Below, one piece after another: positions 58,959-64,000 of a stretch of 64,000 nt of DNA (positions are counted from its first letter, which is position 1; every line of letters begins with the position of its first letter). Both the position numbers and the translations under genes were made by a program. Under the pieces are notes generated by a model that worked only from the letters and a program-made list of their open reading frames with translations, made no database searches and was not told the origin of the DNA. The stretch lies in contig NC_044918.1 in NCBI RefSeq assembly GCF_003576645.1, positions 32,756,431-32,820,430 on the forward strand, written 5' to 3'. Origin of the DNA: Ipomoea triloba (Eukaryota; Streptophyta; Magnoliopsida; Solanales; Convolvulaceae).

Positions 58959-59125
58959 CAACTTCCTTAACTCTCTAGAGAGTTCTTGGTTTAAAGGACT
59001 CAACTTCCTTAACTCTCTAGAGAGTTCTTGGTTTAAAGGACAAAGGTTTTGACCACCTTGTGATCTAGTTTGCATAAATCGACAAAGGTTTTGACCACCT
59101 TGTGATCTAGTTTGCATAAATCGAA
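58959..59125 (-). repeat. Two 42-bp tandem duplications at gag start
   Basis: 'caacttccttaactctctag' at 58959 and 59001, and 'caaaggttttgaccacc' at 59041 and 59083, both with an exact step of 42. They double RFMQTRSQGGQNLC and PLNQELSRELRK in the protein without a frame change. Confidence 0.9.
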
Positions 59126-59255
59126 AGGTATCCAAATTTAAACAAACTTAAGAAAACACTTAAACAATAAAAACAAAACTTGATCTCCTTCAAAATTCAT
59201 TAATTTTAATGCTAAGATTAGATAATTAATCATACAATACAACCAGATATGCCAA

Positions 59256-59273
59256 TCCCCGGCAACGGCGCCA
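59256..59273 (-). other. Primer-binding site, tRNA-Asp type
   Basis: Plus strand TCCCCGGCAACGGCGCCA equals the 3' end of plant tRNA-Asp; the element's minus-strand RNA would therefore pair with it for 18 bases. It lies 6 bp inside the 5' LTR border, as usual for Athila. Confidence 0.92.
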
Positions 59274-59279
59274 AAAAGT

Positions 59280-61024
59280 TGATGTGTAAAGTGGTGTAGT
59301 GAATTCTTGGGTTAATTATATCGTTCTCAAGGGATTGGGTTTTATGGCATGTACTTGTATATCAATTAAATTCTTAGGCATTAAGATGAATAAATTTAAC
59401 AAGAATCCAAGCAATCATATATGAGTTGATATGTAACAAGCTATAACAGGTTCAAGAATTAAAAGCAATATTACAATTGGTATAAACTCTGATAATTAAA
59501 GATAGGACTTGAATTAAGGAGAATTATCTTATAGATGCAATAATAACAAGATTAGGGGAAAACAAGTAATTTAAGAGTTCAATGAATTGCACAAAAGAAT
59601 CTTTAATCTAAATTTCATTTTCATGAACTAAAGATAAAGATTAGAACAAGGATTTGCTCCACTTCCGTGACATATCAATTCCTAGTTCTTAGAGGACATA
59701 AGCAATTTAAAACCACAATGTTCTTTACTTTCATAAATTAAATTGGGTGCATACAAAGAGTAGCTTGATTTCAACATATAACTTCCATTATAAAATGAAA
59801 TCATCCAAAGGCAAGTTAACAAATGTTACGTACCATTTACTAACAAGATTTCAATTAAATCTATGCATACTTCAATAAACTCTTGAATTAAAGCCTTCCC
59901 CTTTATGAAATATTCATGAACTTAGCATCAATAAAGATAATCCTACCCTAATTCAAGTCCTTAATGCAACTACTCACAATTCATAATGGAATACAACAAA
60001 CTAACAATATTTAAATTCATAAGCATGGTAAATAAATTGTAAAGAGATAAAGGGAACAAGAAAACTTATGGATTGAAGACCAAACTCTTGGAGTTTCCTC
60101 CTACACTCTTGCTTGAACAAAAACACAACACTAAAACTAAGCTAGAATGAGAGGAGATAGAAGGAATTGGTGAGGAATGGTGTGTTGAAGTTTGAGAGTT
60201 ACAAGGCTTTATATAGGCATCAAAAGGGAGCAAAGATGGACAATTACATATGCAATAACCTCACATTCCATCTGAATTTGGAAATGGGGAATTACATATG
60301 CCATGACCTCACATATCATAATGAGAAAGAAGATGGAAAATTTCGCAAGCAATGACATCACTGCACGCAGCTTCATCTTCCGGGCTGTTTTTTCTCCATT
60401 TTATGTTCGGAATTATGAGTTTTTTATTTCTGGTAAAGTTGTAGCCCTTGCAGTCTTCTTTCTAACGGTGCAAAGATCACTTAATTTGGATATTCCTATT
60501 CTGAGATATGGTCAAAATACCGAACAATGGACAATTTGTGCGGAAATATCATATTTTAGACACTTGTTCCACTTTTGCTTTGGTTTATCCATATGATCAA
60601 TCACCATCCAAAATATCACTCTTTGATTCCATTATTGCCTGATCTTTAATGATGAAAATGGACCAAATCTTCTTTGCTTTTGTCCTCCACTTTAATTCAT
60701 CATCATCCATCTTCTCACTTTTGTTCTTGTCCCTTGATGATCCTCCTTGTCTTCATGATTTCCCTGATATCTCCTACTAGCAATTAAACACATTTGGATG
60801 GCTTATTAAAGATGAAAATTACAAATTAAACTTAGGATTTCTCTAAACCATCCCATTAAATGCAATACGGCCTAATTTTCTTTACTTTATTCCAAATAAG
60901 ATGATAGTTGCAAACATTAATCAAAGTAAAGAAAATCAAGGCTATAATGATCACAATTTATACAATCTAGTGGACAAATAAGCTTAAATATGGGGATTAA
61001 ATATGATCAAATATGCACTTATCA
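59280..61024 (-). mobile_element. 5' LTR of Athila-like element
   Basis: Same ends and same length as 46234-47978. A TATA box in element orientation lies opposite 60216-60226 ('ctttatatagg'). Its outer half is repeated at 62038-62960 by the assembly. Confidence 0.9.
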
Positions 61025-63972
61025 TTCACATCTAATTTGGGTCGGGTCAATGTGGATTCTGGTGTTAGGAACATAATGTAATAGGTTTTGATGATACCAA
61101 AATGTTTTTTTAGAATCCCCTAAGTCTCGAAAGATAGGAATCAATGTAAGTTCGACAAGTAAACTAAGAGCGAAAATACAGCCGGGTAACTTGAGCTCAA
61201 CTCGGAAAATATTTAAGCTTAAGGTAAACTTGTGTGAACATCTTAGAAAGTCTCGTGTTGTAATCTTATAGATACATCAGAAGAAGGCACGGGACAACAC
61301 TGGAGGAATAAGGGTCTGCGAGACATCAACTAAGTCTCGAGACATAAGCATAGTTCGAGAGGTAGGACCTCTCGATACAACAACCCAGTTCGAGACATAA
61401 GCAGAGTTCGAGAGATAGATCTCTCGATACATGGGATTCAAGACATCAAACGAACGGGACATCAATCCTGGTCTCGATAAACTGACATTTCTCCAAAATG
61501 CTGAATGACGATCAGGAAGCATGAATAAAGTTTGGAGAAGAAGAATATCATGGAGATAAAATATTAAGGAGGTGCCAGAAGTGGATGCCACATCAGAATT
61601 CCACAACAAACGGATAGAAGGTGCACTAATCCAAAGTCAGTCTTATTCCCTAAAACGAGGATCAATGGGAATTTAAAAAGAGTAACTTTTACCAAAAGTA
61701 GCAAGTGGAGCATGGACTCAAGAAAGTGGATTATGGAATATCCACTACCAAACAAAAGATTCAAGTTACAAGACCACCACTCCATGAAAAATGCTGAAAA
61801 GATGCAAGTCCCATACATAGCATGGGAGACAGATTTCAAACGGAATAATTTTCCCTCCAACGGAATTATTCCTCAACTCTCATATAAAAAGGACGTGAAG
61901 ACACAAGAAAAAGGGGGGAAGTTTTGTAAGAGGCTGGTCATTCGAAAATCTTAAAAAGTGTCTGATTAAAACGTTCAAAAGTGCAAGTCCTCAACTTGGA
62001 ATATCATCCTGATATTCAAAACAGCGAGAAAAACACNTACACTCTTGCTTGAACAAAAACACAACACTAAAACTAAGCTAGAATGAGAGGAGATAGAAGG
62101 AATTGGTGAGGAATGGTGTGTTGAAGTTTGAGAGTTACAAGGCTTTATATAGGCATCAAAAGGGAGCAAAGATGGACAATTACATATGCAATAACCTCAC
62201 ATTCCATCTGAATTTGGAAATGGGGAATTACATATGCCATGACCTCACATATCATAATGAGAAAGAAGATGGAAAATTTCGCAAGCAATGACATCACTGC
62301 ACGCAGCTTCATCTTCCGGGCTGTTTTTTCTCCATTTTATGTTCGGAATTATGAGTTTTTTATTTCTGGTAAAGTTGTAGCCCTTGCAGTCTTCTTTCTA
62401 ACGGTGCAAAGATCACTTAATTTGGATATTCCTATTCTGAGATATGGTCAAAATACCGAACAATGGACAATTTGTGCGGAAATATCATATTTTAGACACT
62501 TGTTCCACTTTTGCTTTGGTTTATCCATATGATCAATCACCATCCAAAATATCACTCTTTGATTCCATTATTGCCTGATCTTTAATGATGAAAATGGACC
62601 AAATCTTCTTTGCTTTTGTCCTCCACTTTAATTCATCATCATCCATCTTCTCACTTTTGTTCTTGTCCCTTGATGATCCTCCTTGTCTTCATGATTTCCC
62701 TGATATCTCCTACTAGCAATTAAACACATTTGGATGGCTTATTAAAGATGAAAATTACAAATTAAACTTAGGATTTCTCTAAACCATCCCATTAAATGCA
62801 ATACGGCCTAATTTTCTTTACTTTATTCCAAATAAGATGATAGTTGCAAACATTAATCAAAGTAAAGAAAATCAAGGCTATAATGATCACAATTTATACA
62901 ATCTAGTGGACAAATAAGCTTAAATATGGGGATTAAATATGATCAAATATGCACTTATCATTCACATCTAATTTGGGTCGGGTCAATGTGGATTCTGGTG
63001 TTAGGAACATAATGTAATAGGTTTTGATGATACCAAAATGTTTTTTTAGAATCCCCTAAGTCTCGAAAGATAGGAATCAATGTAAGTTCGACAAGTAAAC
63101 TAAGAGCGAAAATACAGCCGGGTAACTTGAGCTCAACTCGGAAAATATTTAAGCTTAAGGTAAACTTGTGTGAACATCTTAGAAAGTCTCGTGTTGTAAT
63201 CTTATAGATACATCAGAAGAAGGCACGGGACAACACTGGAGGAATAAGGGTCTGCGAGACATCAACTAAGTCTCGAGACATAAGCATAGTTCGAGAGGTA
63301 GGACCTCTCGATACAACAACCCAGTTCGAGACATAAGCAGAGTTCGAGAGATAGATCTCTCGATACATGGGATTCAAGACATCAAACGAACGGGACATCA
63401 ATCCTGGTCTCGATAAACTGACATTTCTCCAAAATGCTGAATGACGATCAGGAAGCATGAATAAAGTTTGGAGAAGAAGAATATCATGGAGATAAAATAT
63501 TAAGGAGGTGCCAGAAGTGGATGCCACATCAGAATTCCACAACAAACGGATAGAAGGTGCACTAATCCAAAGTCAGTCTTATTCCCTAAAACGAGGATCA
63601 ATGGGAATTTAAAAAGAGTAACTTTTACCAAAAGTAGCAAGTGGAGCATGGACTCAAGAAAGTGGATTATGGAATATCCACTACCAAACAAAAGATTCAA
63701 GTTACAAGACCACCACTCCATGAAAAATGCTGAAAAGATGCAAGTCCCATACATAGCATGGGAGACAGATTTCAAACGGAATAATTTTCCCTCCAACGGA
63801 ATTATTCCTCAACTCTCATATAAAAAGGACGTGAAGACACAAGAAAAAGGGGGAAGGTTGGTCATTCGAAAATCTTAAGAGGTGTCTGATTAAAACGTTC
63901 AAAAGTGCAAGTCAACTTGGAATATCATCCTGATATTCAAAACAGCGAGAAAAACACATCTTAGTGTTTGAG
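60102..63972. repeat. Direct duplication flanking the N at 62037 (assembly)
   Basis: 60102-62036 and 62038-63972 correspond at an offset of about 1936; they differ by small indels only in the last 130 bp before the N (for instance near 61915 and 61990). The second Athila LTR end at 62038-62960 is thus not a third LTR. Confidence 0.88.
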
Positions 63973-64000
63973 AGAGTTACAAAGCTTAAACTGCTATACA
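61063..64000 (+). mobile_element. Copia LTR, SIRE/Maximus-like, incomplete
   Basis: Starts TGTTAGGAACATAATG at 61063 (assembly copy 62999) and runs past the window end with no internal region. The AT-rich start with 'ttttgatgataccaaaatg' is common in SIRE/Maximus LTRs. Words based on 'gttcgagacataagc' and 'gacctctcgatac' recur at 61320-61440. A TATA box CATATAAAAAGG lies at 61881 (second copy 63817). ORFs here are not supported as genes. Confidence 0.55.
61881..61892 (+). promoter_or_regulatory. TATA box of Copia LTR
   Basis: CATATAAAAAGG in a context (pyrimidine-rich before, purine-rich after) typical of Copia LTR promoters. Confidence 0.55.

Larger units (their letters stand above)
55085..59135 (-). 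pseudogene. Athila-like gag, frameshifted and duplicated by assembly
   Basis: Begins at 59135 (MDTFRFMQTRSQGG), about 120 bp after the primer site. N-terminal region rich in Q, N, P and F; then the conserved retrotransposon gag domain (LFPFSLRDQALSWLNSFGP ... EYYPPSKAAKLKKQI ... LYEAWKRFKDLRRQCP) near 58500-58100. One base is missing near 58070 (same near 56317 in the other copy), so the frame shifts before LLDNYKTVLDTSSMGG. The C-terminal part holds a CAICGGAHASQNC zinc knuckle, a glycine/glutamine-rich section (NQGFRGGYQGNQQWRG) and a lysine-rich tail. 55340-57092 and 57094-58846 are the same sequence. The gag protein packages element RNA in cytoplasmic particles. Confidence 0.85.
46234..61024 (-). 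mobile_element. Athila-like Gypsy element with TTCAC target duplication
   Basis: Two LTRs of identical length (1745 bp), 46234-47978 and 59280-61024, enclose primer site, gag, pol and a third ORF on the minus strand. TTCAC flanks both ends (46229-46233 and 61025-61029). By eye the LTRs differ at roughly 1-2 percent of sites, so the insertion is fairly recent. Two assembly duplications inside add about 3.2 kb; the real element is about 11.5 kb, normal for Athila. Gag carries a frameshift and integrase has a changed catalytic residue, so this copy is probably not autonomous. Confidence 0.92.

Noticed and set aside
62038..62960. Third LTR of the Athila-like element
   Set aside because: It follows the N at 62037 and repeats 60102-61024 together with its flank; it is the assembly duplicate.

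Overview
This is plant nuclear DNA, most likely eudicot. The one ordinary host gene I can support is a four-exon gene for origin recognition complex subunit 5 (ORC5, 25253-27885, + strand). Nearly everything else is nested transposable elements typical of angiosperms: Ty3/Gypsy chromoviruses with a C-terminal chromodomain, Athila-like Gypsy elements with a tRNA-Asp primer site, Ty1/Copia, Helitron, Mutator-like (MULE) elements and MITEs. I could not fix the species.

Layout. 1-3898: LTR fragment, then the 3' half of a minus-strand chromovirus (A). 3899-15059: a plus-strand chromovirus (B) with a truncated 5' LTR, an inverted LTR fragment, pol broken by one TGA, and a complete 3.2 kb 3' LTR that carries its own ORF. 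15060-24105: remains of an Athila/Tat-like, probably non-autonomous element holding a minus-strand solo LTR, then another LTR end. 24106-24780: microsatellites around a MITE. 25070-27885: ORC5, with a MITE in intron 2. 28317-41799: a decayed Copia element; its 5' LTR is split by a 5 kb MULE (9-bp target duplication) that contains Helitron sequence and a 770-bp MULE-type MITE (its own 9-bp duplication), and its gag is split by a Gypsy solo LTR (target duplication TATAT). 41800-46233: an Athila/Tat-like LTR, a MITE, a microsatellite and a tandem array. 46234-61024: a nearly complete minus-strand Athila-like element with two 1745-bp LTRs and target duplication TTCAC, carrying gag, pol and, in the env position, an ORF with an RWP-RK transcription-factor domain. 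61063-64000: a Copia LTR of SIRE/Maximus appearance.

Assembly caution. Five single Ns (20240, 37268, 53218, 57093, 62037) each separate two near-identical direct copies of 1.4-1.9 kb. These look like unmerged contig overlaps, so the true locus is about 8.6 kb shorter. Eleven or more exact tandem duplications, all with a period of 42 bp, also look artificial; one of them creates the stop that separates Athila gag from pol.

Best candidates for new biology: (1) the RWP-RK domain ORF carried inside the Athila-like element; (2) the 156-residue ORF inside the chromovirus LTR, where two diverged copies differ almost only at synonymous sites and a plant-type 3' splice site lies directly before the ATG.
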